Counted from the first letter of the stretch, positions 54,928 through 63,377 are shown. The stretch: 64,000 bases of DNA from JAGOPO01 sp038065515 (GCA_038065515.1 JBBTQV010000016.1:1-64000), one strand, 5' to 3'. Translations and numbers: made by a program. Notes: generated by a model from the sequence alone, not told the origin.

Positions 54928-54953
54928 CCCTCCGAAGCCTTAGCGAAGGAGGG
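54928..54953. repeat. Palindromic element at the start of a zinc-ribbon gene
   Basis: 26 bases, ends CCCTCC/GGAGGG, middle GAAGCCTTAGCGAA; same family as those in tpiA and rnpB. The right arm contains AAGGAGGG, directly before the ATG at 54954. Confidence 0.85.
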
Positions 54954-55190
54954 ATGAAACAACTACACAAACAAAAACATGAGCGTCAGCGAACGGAACC
55001 GCTGCCCGAATCCTATCTGCTCTGTCGCGAATGCGACGGCACCTGGGTCGACAGCCGCAACGGCACCTGCACCCACTGTTCAGTGCATACGACAAGCCAG
55101 GATTTTCATCTCTGCCTCTCGTGCGCACTGACTGAAAAAAGATGCCAGCACTGTGGTCAGGAGATGCATGTGCATATAGCCAAGTGCTAA
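54954..55190 (+). CDS. Small multi-zinc-ribbon protein
   Basis: 78 residues with four Cys pairs: LLCRECDGTW, TCTHCSVH, LCLSCALTEK and RCQHCGQEM, plus a final Cys, consistent with two zinc ribbons. N-terminus basic (MKQLHKQKHERQRTEPL). No domain family recognised. The ATG touches the right arm of a palindromic element whose AAGGAGGG may be its ribosome site, though spacing is short. A -10 (TATCAT with extended TG) lies about 65 bases upstream. Confidence 0.7.
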   Translation: MKQLHKQKHERQRTEPLPESYLLCRECDGTWVDSRNGTCTHCSVHTTSQDFHLCLSCALTEKRCQHCGQEMHVHIAKC

Positions 55191-55196
55191 AAGAAT

Positions 55197-55216
55197 CGCC
55201 CGCCACATGGCGGGCG
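55197..55216. terminator. Bidirectional terminator
   Basis: Stem CGCCCGCCA / TGGCGGGCG. T-rich on both sides (TTGTGTT on +, GATTCTTTT on -), serving two convergent small genes. Confidence 0.7.
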
Positions 55217-55221
55217 TTGTG

Positions 55222-55665
55222 TTAGCTGTGCTTGATCAGTTCGGCGCGATACTGTTCTTGAAAAAACATGAGCGCCCAGTCCTCCGCGCTCCACCCCCGC
55301 TGGGTCCAGTGGATCCAGCGGCCACACGCAACCGGCTGTCCGCTGACCCATTCGTACTTATAGACAATCTTCCGCGCCCACGATGGCAAGTGGCCCCAGA
55401 AAGCGACAACGATTTTTCCAATCTTGGACCACTGATACGAATAAGGGTGAAAACCCTCGTAATGGTCCGTATGGATAACACCGTCGAACAGAATTGCGCC
55501 TTCCGATGACTCCACCTTGAGGTGATCACCCTCCTCAATAATCGCCAGCGCATCGTACATCAGATCGGAACCGCACTGGTCTGTATCGACATCCAACACC
55601 CAGACCGTGCCTTCACATCCCGTCTCAAAAAAGTCAAACAGGACACCCGTGTACCGTTTTTCCAT
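55222..55665 (-). CDS. Protein of unknown function
   Basis: 147 residues from the ATG at 55665, which has AGGAGG six bases upstream. Beta-rich, with many Trp and Tyr residues (SYQWSKIGKIVVAFWGHL, VSGQPVACGRWIHWTQRGW) and an acidic N-terminal half (VWVLDVDTDQCGSDLMYDAL). No signal peptide or membrane segment. No family recognised. Monocistronic with its own terminator, convergent to the zinc-ribbon gene. Confidence 0.68.
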   Translation of the reverse strand: MEKRYTGVLFDFFETGCEGTVWVLDVDTDQCGSDLMYDALAIIEEGDHLKVESSEGAILFDGVIHTDHYEGFHPYSYQWSKIGKIVVAFWGHLPSWARKIVYKYEWVSGQPVACGRWIHWTQRGWSAEDWALMFFQEQYRAELIKHS

Positions 55666-55698
55666 GCACACCTCCTCGTATGAACTGCCGACAGGTTA

Positions 55699-56529
55699 TC
55701 AGATATGAGTTACCAGCACAATCAGATTCTCCAGTACTGCGGAGACCACCAGCGGACCCATACCACCGGGAACCGGCGTCAGAAGGCCGGCTTTTTTGTG
55801 TGCTGAAGCGAAATCAACATCACCGAAATATGCGGTGCCCTTTTTGGCGAATCCGTAATCAATAACGATCGCACCCTCGCGTATCCACTCGTCTGTTACG
55901 AGGCCGGGCGTTCCGGTTGCGGCAATCACCATCTCTGCCTGCCGTGAAATCTCCGACGGATGAGGCGTGTTTATGTCGATGATGTCTACACGCGCACCCT
56001 GTTGCGCAAGCCAGTGAGCGACGGGTTTGCCCACGAGCTCACCCGCTCCCACCATCGCAATACGCATATCGCGAATCGCAATCTCGTGCGCGTGCAATAC
56101 ATACTTTAGCGCCAACACCGACGAAGGCACGACCGCACCATGATTTTCATAAAACATCTTCTGTGTATGCGGCGATAGCACATCCACATCTTTCTGTGCG
56201 GGTATCAGCGACAACAGCGCCGCGCTGTTCCACGATACGGGTAGCGGCAACTCCACAAAAATTCCGTGCACGCCCTCATCGCCGACTAGATACTGCAGAG
56301 TCTGCCGCGCCCCATCTTCATCGTTTGCATCAAAAAAATAACTGGAGAATTCAGCGCCAATTGATTGTGCCGCCTTTTGTTTCAGTTTCACAAATGAACG
56401 CAGCCCCACATCGTCGCCCACGCAGAGCGCGGCAAGACGCAACGGTTCACCGAGCGCGCTCAACTGTTCGGCAAGGCCGGTCATCACCACATCCGCAATT
56501 GCTTTTCCGTCAACAATTTCCGCGGTCAT
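55699..56529 (-). CDS. folD: Bifunctional methylene-THF dehydrogenase/cyclohydrolase FolD
   Basis: 276 residues. Substrate part: GLRSFVKLKQKAAQSIGAEF with the catalytic Lys, GIFVELPLPVSWNSAALLSL, PAQKDVDVLSPHTQKMFYEN. NADP part: AMVGAGELVGKPVAHWLAQQ (GRS usually precedes, here GAG), and LLTPVPGGMGPLVVSAVLEN. It supplies formyl-THF and recycles one-carbon units. The first conserved Tyr of YVxxK is Phe here (SFVKLK), an unusual change near the active site. Confidence 0.93.
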   Translation of the reverse strand: MTAEIVDGKAIADVVMTGLAEQLSALGEPLRLAALCVGDDVGLRSFVKLKQKAAQSIGAEFSSYFFDANDEDGARQTLQYLVGDEGVHGIFVELPLPVSWNSAALLSLIPAQKDVDVLSPHTQKMFYENHGAVVPSSVLALKYVLHAHEIAIRDMRIAMVGAGELVGKPVAHWLAQQGARVDIIDINTPHPSEISRQAEMVIAATGTPGLVTDEWIREGAIVIDYGFAKKGTAYFGDVDFASAHKKAGLLTPVPGGMGPLVVSAVLENLIVLVTHI

Positions 56530-56566
56530 TTTTCTTTATTCTATTTTCCACTTTCTATTTTCTATT

Positions 56567-57199
56567 CTAGAGCAACGCTAGTATCTTGTCTGCACGCACA
56601 GCACCCTGACGCAATATGCGCGGCACGCGGCCGGAGAGATCCACCACAGTTGACGGCAGAGAGTCCGGCAGCGGCCCGGCATCGATAATCACATCCGGCT
56701 GCGGAACCGTCGCCGTGAATGCGGCGGCGATATGCGCGGCGTCACTTGTCGGTTCCGAGCCAGACACATTTGCGGATGTCCCCGTGAGCGGGTAGCCTAG
56801 GTGACGCAACAGCCCCTGTAAAAATGGGAAGTCCGGCGCGCGAATACCGACAGTCTGCCCTCCCCCACACATGACGGCCGGCACAATAGAACGACGCGGC
56901 AGCACGAATGTCACCTTCCCCGGCCAAAACTGCTCGATAACTTTTTCCTGTTCGGGAGTGATGTACGCAAGCTCGCGTGCCCATGACAGATCGCGCACCA
57001 ACATCGGAAGCGCCTTCACATAACTGCGATGCTTGATGTCGAACACCCGCCCGACCGCCGTCGGGTCCAATGCATTGCATCCCAAACCGTAAAGCGTATC
57101 GGTTGGAAACACCGCCGTGCCGCCGCGGCGCAACACCGCCACAACCCGTTCAATGACCGGCATAGTGTCCGCGGCAAAGTCAGTCTTGAGCGTCTGCAT
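56567..57199 (-). CDS. tsaC: L-threonylcarbamoyladenylate synthase (TsaC/Sua5)
   Basis: 210 residues, single YrdC domain. LRRGGTAVFPTDTLYGLGCN, RVFDIKHRSYVKALPMLVRD, FWPGKVTFVLPRRSIVPA, VGIRAPDFPFLQGLLRHLG and PLTGTSANVSGSEPTSDAAH. It makes threonylcarbamoyl-AMP for the t6A modification of tRNAs reading ANN codons. The Sua5 C-terminal domain is missing, as in TsaC. It ends 38 bases before folD in the same direction. Confidence 0.95.
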   Translation of the reverse strand: MQTLKTDFAADTMPVIERVVAVLRRGGTAVFPTDTLYGLGCNALDPTAVGRVFDIKHRSYVKALPMLVRDLSWARELAYITPEQEKVIEQFWPGKVTFVLPRRSIVPAVMCGGGQTVGIRAPDFPFLQGLLRHLGYPLTGTSANVSGSEPTSDAAHIAAAFTATVPQPDVIIDAGPLPDSLPSTVVDLSGRVPRILRQGAVRADKILALL

Positions 57200-57226
57200 G
57201 GCAGGCTCCCTCTTGTCGGTTTCGGA

Positions 57227-57514
57227 TTACTTCTTTTCTTCCTTCTTTTTCTTGGGCTTCCAGCTCTCCATCTTTGGCCGATCCCATACCTTGTAATTGA
57301 CCATTAGATTGTTGACGGTCGGGCTGATCTGCGCGCCGTTAGCCATCAAAGCTTCGATGCGTTCGCGGTCCGCCTTGAACACCTTACCGCGGGGGTCGTA
57401 GGTGCCAAGCATTTCTTGGTATTTTCCCTGCGGCTTCTTGGTATGTTCAAGCACAACCACCTTGAAATGGGCTTGCTTCTTCTTCCCGATGCGTTGCAGT
57501 CGGATCATCAACAT
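57227..57514 (-). CDS. rpsP: 30S ribosomal protein S16
   Basis: 95 residues: MLMIRLQRIGKKKQAHFKVV, EMLGTYDPRGKVFKADRERI, and ANGAQISPTVNNLMVNYKVW are the conserved bS16 blocks, with a Lys-rich tail (PKKKKEEKK). It stabilises 16S rRNA folding. The usual MVxIRLxRxGxK start is here MLMIRLQRIGK. Followed in the same direction by tsaC. Confidence 0.96.
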   Translation of the reverse strand: MLMIRLQRIGKKKQAHFKVVVLEHTKKPQGKYQEMLGTYDPRGKVFKADRERIEALMANGAQISPTVNNLMVNYKVWDRPKMESWKPKKKKEEKK

Positions 57515-57555
57515 AGTGAACTATCCTACTACATAAGCACTAAAAAGGCAAGTAT

Positions 57556-57586
57556 TTGACTATCTCTCACGGTCGTGCCATATTCA
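57556..57586 (+). promoter_or_regulatory. Predicted promoter of the two-gene unit at 57604
   Basis: TTGACT (57556-57561) with CATATT at 57579-57584 after 17 bases (or TATTCA at 57581-57586). GCGGAGG follows before the ATG at 57604. Confidence 0.55.
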
Positions 57587-57603
57587 TTGCGGAGGCTTAA
57601 CAA

Positions 57604-57939
57604 ATGACCATAGTGCAGCTGTGTGAACAGCTTGGTGCAGCACTCATGATGCGCATTCAGTACCCGCGCAATGAGTTTGAGACCTGTGCAGGCACGCATA
57701 CCTGCTATCTGGACCCCGAACGATGCGCCGTCTTCATAGACGGGAAAAGGAGCCTTCCGGGATTCCCGTTCGGAATCGGCTGGAATGAACGGGAAGCGAT
57801 GACCGATCTGGTCGCGGGGCTGCTCGAATTGCGGAAGCCGCATGGGAAAGCGCCGGTGCATAGCATCGTCATCCGCTGCCGGAGTCTCTACGACAATCAG
57901 ATTCGCGAGATTCCCATCCCCGCGGACCTGACCGCATAG
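57604..57939 (+). CDS. Protein of unknown function
   Basis: 111 residues. TIVQLCEQLGAALMMRIQY, TCAGTHTCYLDPERCAVF, KRSLPGFPFGIGWNEREAMT, PVHSIVIRCRSLYDNQIREI. Beta-alpha mix with four or five Cys, no CxxC pair, no signal peptide. It shares a general outline with the following gene (a Cys-containing N-terminal helix, a GP/GF turn, and a hydrophobic C-terminal strand), so the two could be distant paralogues. GGAGG ribosome site. First gene of a two-gene operon. Confidence 0.7.
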   Translation: MTIVQLCEQLGAALMMRIQYPRNEFETCAGTHTCYLDPERCAVFIDGKRSLPGFPFGIGWNEREAMTDLVAGLLELRKPHGKAPVHSIVIRCRSLYDNQIREIPIPADLTA

Positions 57940-57955
57940 ATAGATTGAGGTAACC

Positions 57956-58351
57956 ATGAAGAACTTGCGGAAGTTTGTGCACGATGTGTGCCGGCAGACA
58001 GGCGCTAATTGCTTCATCGATATCACCTACTTTGCCGGCCCACGGCCGGAGGTGTCCGGCCCCAACGACATCTTCGTTGCGCGCATGAGGATGCAGATTC
58101 TTCTCAACGGAGCTTTTCCAAACATTAGCCTCTGTTACAAGGATGAGCGGCTCACGCGCGAGTTCGGCAGTGTCTACGGTCGTGGTCGCACCGCCGACAA
58201 GGCATTCGCAGCGCTTCTGCGTTCCATTGCCGGCAAAACACTCACCGTGACCATCGGGGACACCACCCATACCATCGATGTGCCGCGCAACATCACTAAA
58301 GGAAAGCTCGTCACCAAACCCGACCCCTTGTATTATTCTCGTGGTCGATAA
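57956..58351 (+). CDS. Protein of unknown function
   Basis: 131 residues. KNLRKFVHDVCRQTGANCFI, VARMRMQILLNGAFPNISLC, TREFGSVYGRGRTADKAFAA, RSIAGKTLTVTIGDTTHTID. Ribosome site GAGGTAACC before the ATG. The GRGRTADKAFAALLRSI part recalls the NEREAMTDLVAGLLEL part of the preceding protein, again hinting at paralogy. No family recognised. The operon is closed by a strong terminator six bases after the stop. Confidence 0.7.
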   Translation: MKNLRKFVHDVCRQTGANCFIDITYFAGPRPEVSGPNDIFVARMRMQILLNGAFPNISLCYKDERLTREFGSVYGRGRTADKAFAALLRSIAGKTLTVTIGDTTHTIDVPRNITKGKLVTKPDPLYYSRGR

Positions 58352-58357
58352 CACTCA

Positions 58358-58382
58358 GCCGCCCCTCACCGGGCGGCTTTTC
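58358..58382 (+). terminator. Rho-independent terminator
   Basis: Stem GCCGCCC / GGGCGGC with a six-base loop (58358-58377), then TTTTCTT. Overlaps the rnc 3' end by one base. Confidence 0.88.
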
Positions 58383-59099
58383 TTATTGCGCCGCACTGCG
58401 CCCTGCCCAATGTTTATTCTGTAGAGCATCTTCAGCGGCGGCTTGCTGGGCATCCTGTTTACTCTCGCCCTGACCTTCCCCCGCGAGTTCCTTTCCCAAG
58501 TACACGGCAATCTTGAACTGCCGAGCATGGTCGGGCCCCCACTCTTCCATGACGCGGTAGGTCGGCGTGACCCCGATGCGGTCCTGTGCCTCTTCCTGTA
58601 GGAGCGACTTGGGGTCGCGGTACAATTTTTTCGAAATGATTTCGGAGAGGTGTGTGAGCACAAATTTGGCAACGAATGTTTTGCAAGGCTCATATCCGCC
58701 GTCGAGGTACATCGCACCGATGATCGCTTCAATAGCATTGGCAAGAATGTACTGCCGCGCACGCCCCGTATCGCGTGCCTCGCCGCGCGAGAGTAGCATA
58801 TAATCGTTGAGGTCGAAGTCCGCGGTGATTTCAGAGAGGATATTTGCGTTCACCAACGCAGCCCGCCAGTTGGTCATCTCCCCTTCGGGTGTCTCGGGAT
58901 ACTGCGCGAACAAATACTCGGTAACGATGAGCTCCAATACCGCGTCCCCCAGAAATTCCAACCGTTCGTTGTGGCCGATAGGCCAGTCGGGATGCTCGTT
59001 GAGGTATGATCGGTGCGTCAACGCTTGCTCCAGCAGTTTGGAGTTTTTGAAGGTATATCCGATGCGCTCTTGCAGAGGCGCTAGCTTTTGACTCGACAT
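58383..59099 (-). CDS. rnc: Ribonuclease III
   Basis: 238 residues from the ATG at 59099. LLEQALTHRSYLNEHPDW, the signature NERLEFLGDAVLELIVTEYL, LANAIEAIIGAMYLDGGYEP with the catalytic Glu, and a C-terminal dsRBD (KSLLQEEAQDRIGVTPTYRV ... GEGQGESKQDAQQAAAEDAL). It cuts double-stranded RNA in rRNA processing. The palindromes and the TR transcripts here would be possible substrates (inference). A hairpin (GCACGG/CCGTGC, 59123-59146) lies between nusB and rnc. Confidence 0.96.
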   Translation of the reverse strand: MSSQKLAPLQERIGYTFKNSKLLEQALTHRSYLNEHPDWPIGHNERLEFLGDAVLELIVTEYLFAQYPETPEGEMTNWRAALVNANILSEITADFDLNDYMLLSRGEARDTGRARQYILANAIEAIIGAMYLDGGYEPCKTFVAKFVLTHLSEIISKKLYRDPKSLLQEEAQDRIGVTPTYRVMEEWGPDHARQFKIAVYLGKELAGEGQGESKQDAQQAAAEDALQNKHWAGRSAAQ

Positions 59100-59169
59100 C
59101 CCGTGATGCCCAGCCACACATCACGCACGGCGGAGTCTCCTCCGTGCTTGGTCTATGGCCGGGTGATTA

Positions 59170-59670
59170 TTATTCTCCCGACAGTTCTGTCGGTTGCCCT
59201 TCTTTCATTTCTCCGTCCTTCTTGCGCGGCGGCGCATCGTCTTTGCCCGGTTCTCCCATTTCTTTGTACACAGTCCCGAGTACGCCGTTGATGAATCTGC
59301 CGCTGGACTCACCGCCGAACGATTTCGCCAGCTCGATGGCTTCGTTGATAGCAACCTTTGGCGGCACCGCATCACGATCACCCCACATTAACTCGAAGAG
59401 TCCCAGACGCAGAACATTACGGTCAACCATCGCGATCTGGTCGATGGGCCATTGCGGAGCGGCGGTCTCGATGATTTTGTCGATTTCGTCGATATGTTCC
59501 AGCGTTCCTTTGACCAGCTGGACGACAAACTCCGGTTCATCGAGTCCTTCACCGAATTCCTTGAGCATGTGTTCGAGAATTTCCGGCAACAGGTCATTAT
59601 TGCGACCTTTGAAATCCCACTCATAGAGGGACTGCATCGCAACCGACCGTGCAAGATGTCGTGAGGCCAA
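59170..59670 (-). CDS. nusB: Transcription antitermination factor NusB
   Basis: 166 residues from a TTG at 59670; ASRHLARSVAMQSLYEWDFK is the proper family N-terminus, so the TTG is probably real. FVVQLVKGTLEHIDEIDKII, IDQIAMVDRNVLRLGLFELM, PPKVAINEAIELAKSFGGES and RFINGVLGTV are the NusB blocks. It binds boxA RNA with S10 for rRNA antitermination. The C-terminal 25 residues are charged and extra. It is followed by rnc and preceded by rpmF in the same direction. Confidence 0.95.
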   Translation of the reverse strand: MASRHLARSVAMQSLYEWDFKGRNNDLLPEILEHMLKEFGEGLDEPEFVVQLVKGTLEHIDEIDKIIETAAPQWPIDQIAMVDRNVLRLGLFELMWGDRDAVPPKVAINEAIELAKSFGGESSGRFINGVLGTVYKEMGEPGKDDAPPRKKDGEMKEGQPTELSGE

Positions 59671-59697
59671 GGAACAAAAACTTAGCGATCGTTATTC

Positions 59698-59919
59698 TTA
59701 CTTCGCCTGATGCTTCTTCTTCTCCGCTTTCTTCATCTGCTTCGCCAGCACATTGACCACTTCGCGGCCCTTGTAGTACCCGCAATATTTGCACACCGTG
59801 TGCGGCTTGCCCATCTTTTTGCACTGACTGCAGGCGATGAATGCCTGTTTCTTCAACGCCAAGTGGCTGCGACGGCGCAGCTGCTTTCCCTTGGCCATAT
59901 GGTGTCGTGGAACTCCCAT
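59698..59919 (-). CDS. rpmF: 50S ribosomal protein L32
   Basis: 73 residues. MGVPRHHMAKGKQLRRRSHL at the start, then a zinc ribbon with ACSQCKKMGKPHTVC and KYCGYYKGREVVNVL. All four zinc Cys are kept, and the N-terminal MxVPxxxxSKxxxxxRRSHxALK pattern is recognisable. It sits near the peptidyl transferase centre periphery. The stop is 28 bases before nusB. Confidence 0.93.
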   Translation of the reverse strand: MGVPRHHMAKGKQLRRRSHLALKKQAFIACSQCKKMGKPHTVCKYCGYYKGREVVNVLAKQMKKAEKKKHQAK

Positions 59920-60054
59920 CGGATAGAATCTAGAAGCTAGGAAATAGAATCTAGTAGTTATCGTTACATTGGTAGATTTAACGGTAGCATAAAATCGTCA
60001 TACTTACAAATCACCAAAAAACGGGTCGGAAAAACAGCCCAAAAACTGTCCACT

Positions 60055-60083
60055 TTGCGGCATGGGCAACAGTGGGCTACAAT
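60055..60083 (+). promoter_or_regulatory. Promoter of dnaE, predicted leaderless
   Basis: TTGCGG (60055-60060), 17-base spacer, TACAAT (60078-60083). The ATG at 60090 is seven bases after the -10, the expected transcription start itself. Confidence 0.75.
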
Positions 60084-60089
60084 GCCCCC

Positions 60090-63000
60090 ATGGACCGCCG
60101 CCCCAGCCAATTCGACACGCCCCCACCTGGGGGCTTTGTTCACCTTCATACGCATTCGCACTACTCGTTGCTGGATGGGCTATCCAAAATAGATGCACTG
60201 GTGAAGCGCGCAAAGGAACACGGCATGACCGCCATGGCACTGACCGACCACGGCGTGCTCTATGGTGCCATCGAGTTTTATAAGAAAGCGACGAAGGCGG
60301 GCATCAAGCCCATCATCGGGTGCGAGATGTACATCACCGACACGACGCGGCACGACAAACAGCCTACCATCGACACCGACAAACGCTGGCATCTCATCTT
60401 GTTGGCCAAAGATGAAACGGGGTACCGCAATCTGGTAAAGCTCGTGACCGCGGCGCATCTGGAAGGGTTCTATTACAAGCCACGCATTGATAAACAGCTT
60501 CTGCGCGCGCACCACGAAGGGCTCATTGCGCTGTCGTCATGTCTCGGCGGAGAAATCTCGCGCGCACTGGCCGCGGGTGCCGACGAGAAAGCACGCCGCA
60601 TCGCTACCGAGTACCGCGACATTATGGGGCCGGACAATTTCTATATCGAACTGCAACAGCACACCAATATGCCCGAGCAAAACGAAATGACACCCAAGCT
60701 CGTTGCACTTGCCCGCGAATGTGGAATACCACTTGTCGCAACCCAGGATTCACACTACTGCACACCCGATGATGCCAAAGCGCATGACATTCTACTCGCG
60801 GTGCAGACGGGCAACACGATCCATGACGAGAAACGGTTTTCGATGAATCAGGATGATTTTTCATTCTGCTCCGGAGAGGACATGCGGCAGAAATTTGCTT
60901 CTCTACCAGAGGATGTATCGCGTGAGGCATTTGCAAATACGGCTATCATTGCCGACCGGTGCAATCTCACGCTCGAGTTGGGCAAACTACAACTCCCCAA
61001 TTTTCCACTGCCCAAAGGCCAGACCGATCCGTCCGAATATCTCACAACGCTGACTTATCAGGGATTGCGGCGCCGTTTTGGTGCGAAGCCGGACCCGTCA
61101 ATCGTGGAGCGGGTTGAATTCGAATTGGGCGTTATCAAGCAGGCGGGATTTGCGGGCTACTTCCTTATCGTGCAGGATTTCGTGAACTGGGCGAAAAATC
61201 AGGGCATCTTTGTGGGTCCGGGCCGCGGTTCAGCAGCAGGTTCGCTGGTGTCGTACCTGCTGAACATCACCAATGTCGACCCGCTCAAGTACAATCTGCT
61301 ATTCGAGCGGTTTCTCAATCCCGCCCGCATCAGCCAGCCGGATATCGATCTCGATTTCGCCGATGCGCGCCGCGGTGAAGTGCTCCAATATGTCGCCGAA
61401 AAATACGGCAAAGACCATGTAGCGCAAATCATCACCTTCGGCACCATGGCCGCCCGCGGAAGCATCCGTGATGCCGGCCGCGCGCTGGGATACACCTATG
61501 ATTTTTGCGATTCCATCGCCAAGATCATTCCGGCCGGCCCGATTCCCGACTATCCGGGCAAACGCACCGGCAAACCGTTCCTCCAGCACTGCGTGGAGAA
61601 TGTGGACGAAGTAACACAGCTCTACAACTCCGACACACAGGCAAAAGCGCTCATCGACGCGGCCTGCAAACTCGAAGGCGTGGCGCGCCACGCGTCCACG
61701 CACGCCTGTGCTGTGGTCATCACACCCAAACCGCTCACCGAATATGTACCGCTCCAACAGGGCACGCACGAAAATGACATCATCACCCAGTACGAAATGC
61801 ACGCGGTCGAGGACTTGGGTCTGTTGAAGATGGATTTTCTCGGACTGGCGAACCTCACCATCATCGAAGATACGCTTAACATGGTGAAGTCAAATCACGG
61901 CACAAGTATCGACATTGATTCCATACCCCTGGATGATGCGAAGACATTCGCATCATTACAGCAGGCACAGACGACGGGCGTGTTCCAGTTGGAGTCCGCC
62001 GGTATGAAACGCTATCTCAAAGAGCTCAAGCCCACCGGCGTAGAAGACATCATCGCGATGGTTGCGCTGTACCGGCCGGGCCCGATGGATCTGATTCCCG
62101 ATTATGTCGATCGCAAACACGGACGCCAGCGCGTTGAGTACCTGCACCCCGCGCTGGAGCCCATCATGAAACCGACCTACGGCATCATGGTATACCAAGA
62201 ACAGCTCATGGCGGCCGTACGCGCACTGGCGGGTTTCACGCTAGCCGAAGCCGATGTGATGCGTAAAGCCGTCGGAAAGAAAATCAAATCACTCATGGAG
62301 GAGCAAGAGGGCAAGTTTAAGGAGGGATGCGCAACCGCCGGAACGCCACCGGATGTTGCGAACAAATTCTGGGAGCTCGTAGAACCGTTCAACCGTTACG
62401 CGTTCAACCGCAGTCATGCGGCGTGCTACGCGATGGTTGCCTACCAGACCGCGTACCTGAAGGCTAATTTCCCGAATGAGTTTATGGCCTCATTCATGAA
62501 TTCGGAGACCGGCGACATCGAGCGCGTCGCATTTCTGGTGGATGAGGCGCGGCAGATGGATATTCAGGTGTTGCCTCCCGACATCAATGAGAGCGCTGAG
62601 CGGTTCACGGTGGTAACGAGTAACGAAAAACGAGAAACGAGTAAGCCGTCGTTGCGGTTCGGGCTCACTGCGATCAAGAACATCGGCGCAACGGTTGTCG
62701 GTGCCATTATCCAAGAACGGCGCGCCAACGGACCATTTGTGAACATTGAAGATTTGATTGTCCGCGTCCAACACAAAGACATGACCCGAAAATCGCTGGA
62801 GGCACTGGCCAAGTGCGGAGCGCTCGACGGTATGGGCGAACGAAATACGCTTTTGGCGAACATCGAGACACTGCTTATCCACGCAAAAGAAAAACAGAAA
62901 CATTCCACCATGGGACAGGTCAGCCTGTTCGGGGAAGCGATGGAAGCGGAACTGCCGCCCGTGAAACTGATACCCGCCGAGCCCTCGGCAAAAGCAGACC

Positions 63001-63377
63001 GTCTGCGGTGGGAAAAAGAACTCATCGGCTTGTATGTCAGCGAGCACCCGTTGAGCGACTATCAGGCGCGCCTTGCGCTCGAGCGGCCCACCGCCATCAA
63101 AGACCTCAAGCCCATCCCCGGCTCGCAGGCAAAAATTGCCGGTCTCATCACCAGCACGAAAAAAATACTCACCAAAACAGGCAAACCGATGCTGTTCTCG
63201 CTCATCGAAGACCTCACGGCAAAAATAGAGGTGGTGGTGTTCCCCTCCGTGCTGGAGAAGTCTCCGAACGCCTGGGCGCCCAACACGGTCGTCGTACTGT
63301 CGGGCAAGCTCGACAACCGCGACGGCAATCTCAAACTGCTCTGCGACACCGCAAAGCCCATCGCTATCGTGGCATGA
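60090..63377 (+). CDS. dnaE: DNA polymerase III subunit alpha
   Basis: 1095 residues from the ATG at 60090; an upstream GTG (60072) would lie before the predicted transcription start. PHP domain FVHLHTHSHYSLLDGLSKID and ALTDHGVLYGAIEFY; polymerase core GPGRGSAAGSLVSYLLNITN, PDIDLDFADARRGEVLQY with catalytic Asp residues, RHASTHACAVVITPKPLTEY; then FNRSHAACYAMVAYQTAYLK, a helix-hairpin-helix region and a C-terminal OB fold (AGLITSTKKILTKTGKPMLF). It is the main replicative polymerase. The PHP metal residues look intact, so PHP proofreading is possible. Confidence 0.97.
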   Translation: MDRRPSQFDTPPPGGFVHLHTHSHYSLLDGLSKIDALVKRAKEHGMTAMALTDHGVLYGAIEFYKKATKAGIKPIIGCEMYITDTTRHDKQPTIDTDKRWHLILLAKDETGYRNLVKLVTAAHLEGFYYKPRIDKQLLRAHHEGLIALSSCLGGEISRALAAGADEKARRIATEYRDIMGPDNFYIELQQHTNMPEQNEMTPKLVALARECGIPLVATQDSHYCTPDDAKAHDILLAVQTGNTIHDEKRFSMNQDDFSFCSGEDMRQKFASLPEDVSREAFANTAIIADRCNLTLELGKLQLPNFPLPKGQTDPSEYLTTLTYQGLRRRFGAKPDPSIVERVEFELGVIKQAGFAGYFLIVQDFVNWAKNQGIFVGPGRGSAAGSLVSYLLNITNVDPLKYNLLFERFLNPARISQPDIDLDFADARRGEVLQYVAEKYGKDHVAQIITFGTMAARGSIRDAGRALGYTYDFCDSIAKIIPAGPIPDYPGKRTGKPFLQHCVENVDEVTQLYNSDTQAKALIDAACKLEGVARHASTHACAVVITPKPLTEYVPLQQGTHENDIITQYEMHAVEDLGLLKMDFLGLANLTIIEDTLNMVKSNHGTSIDIDSIPLDDAKTFASLQQAQTTGVFQLESAGMKRYLKELKPTGVEDIIAMVALYRPGPMDLIPDYVDRKHGRQRVEYLHPALEPIMKPTYGIMVYQEQLMAAVRALAGFTLAEADVMRKAVGKKIKSLMEEQEGKFKEGCATAGTPPDVANKFWELVEPFNRYAFNRSHAACYAMVAYQTAYLKANFPNEFMASFMNSETGDIERVAFLVDEARQMDIQVLPPDINESAERFTVVTSNEKRETSKPSLRFGLTAIKNIGATVVGAIIQERRANGPFVNIEDLIVRVQHKDMTRKSLEALAKCGALDGMGERNTLLANIETLLIHAKEKQKHSTMGQVSLFGEAMEAELPPVKLIPAEPSAKADRLRWEKELIGLYVSEHPLSDYQARLALERPTAIKDLKPIPGSQAKIAGLITSTKKILTKTGKPMLFSLIEDLTAKIEVVVFPSVLEKSPNAWAPNTVVVLSGKLDNRDGNLKLLCDTAKPIAIVA

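Noticed and set aside
54716..54943. Reading frame MAELADAIDSKSIGSNPMSV... on the plus strand
   Set aside because: It is the translation of the tRNA-Leu gene and its terminator, a well-known spurious ORF.
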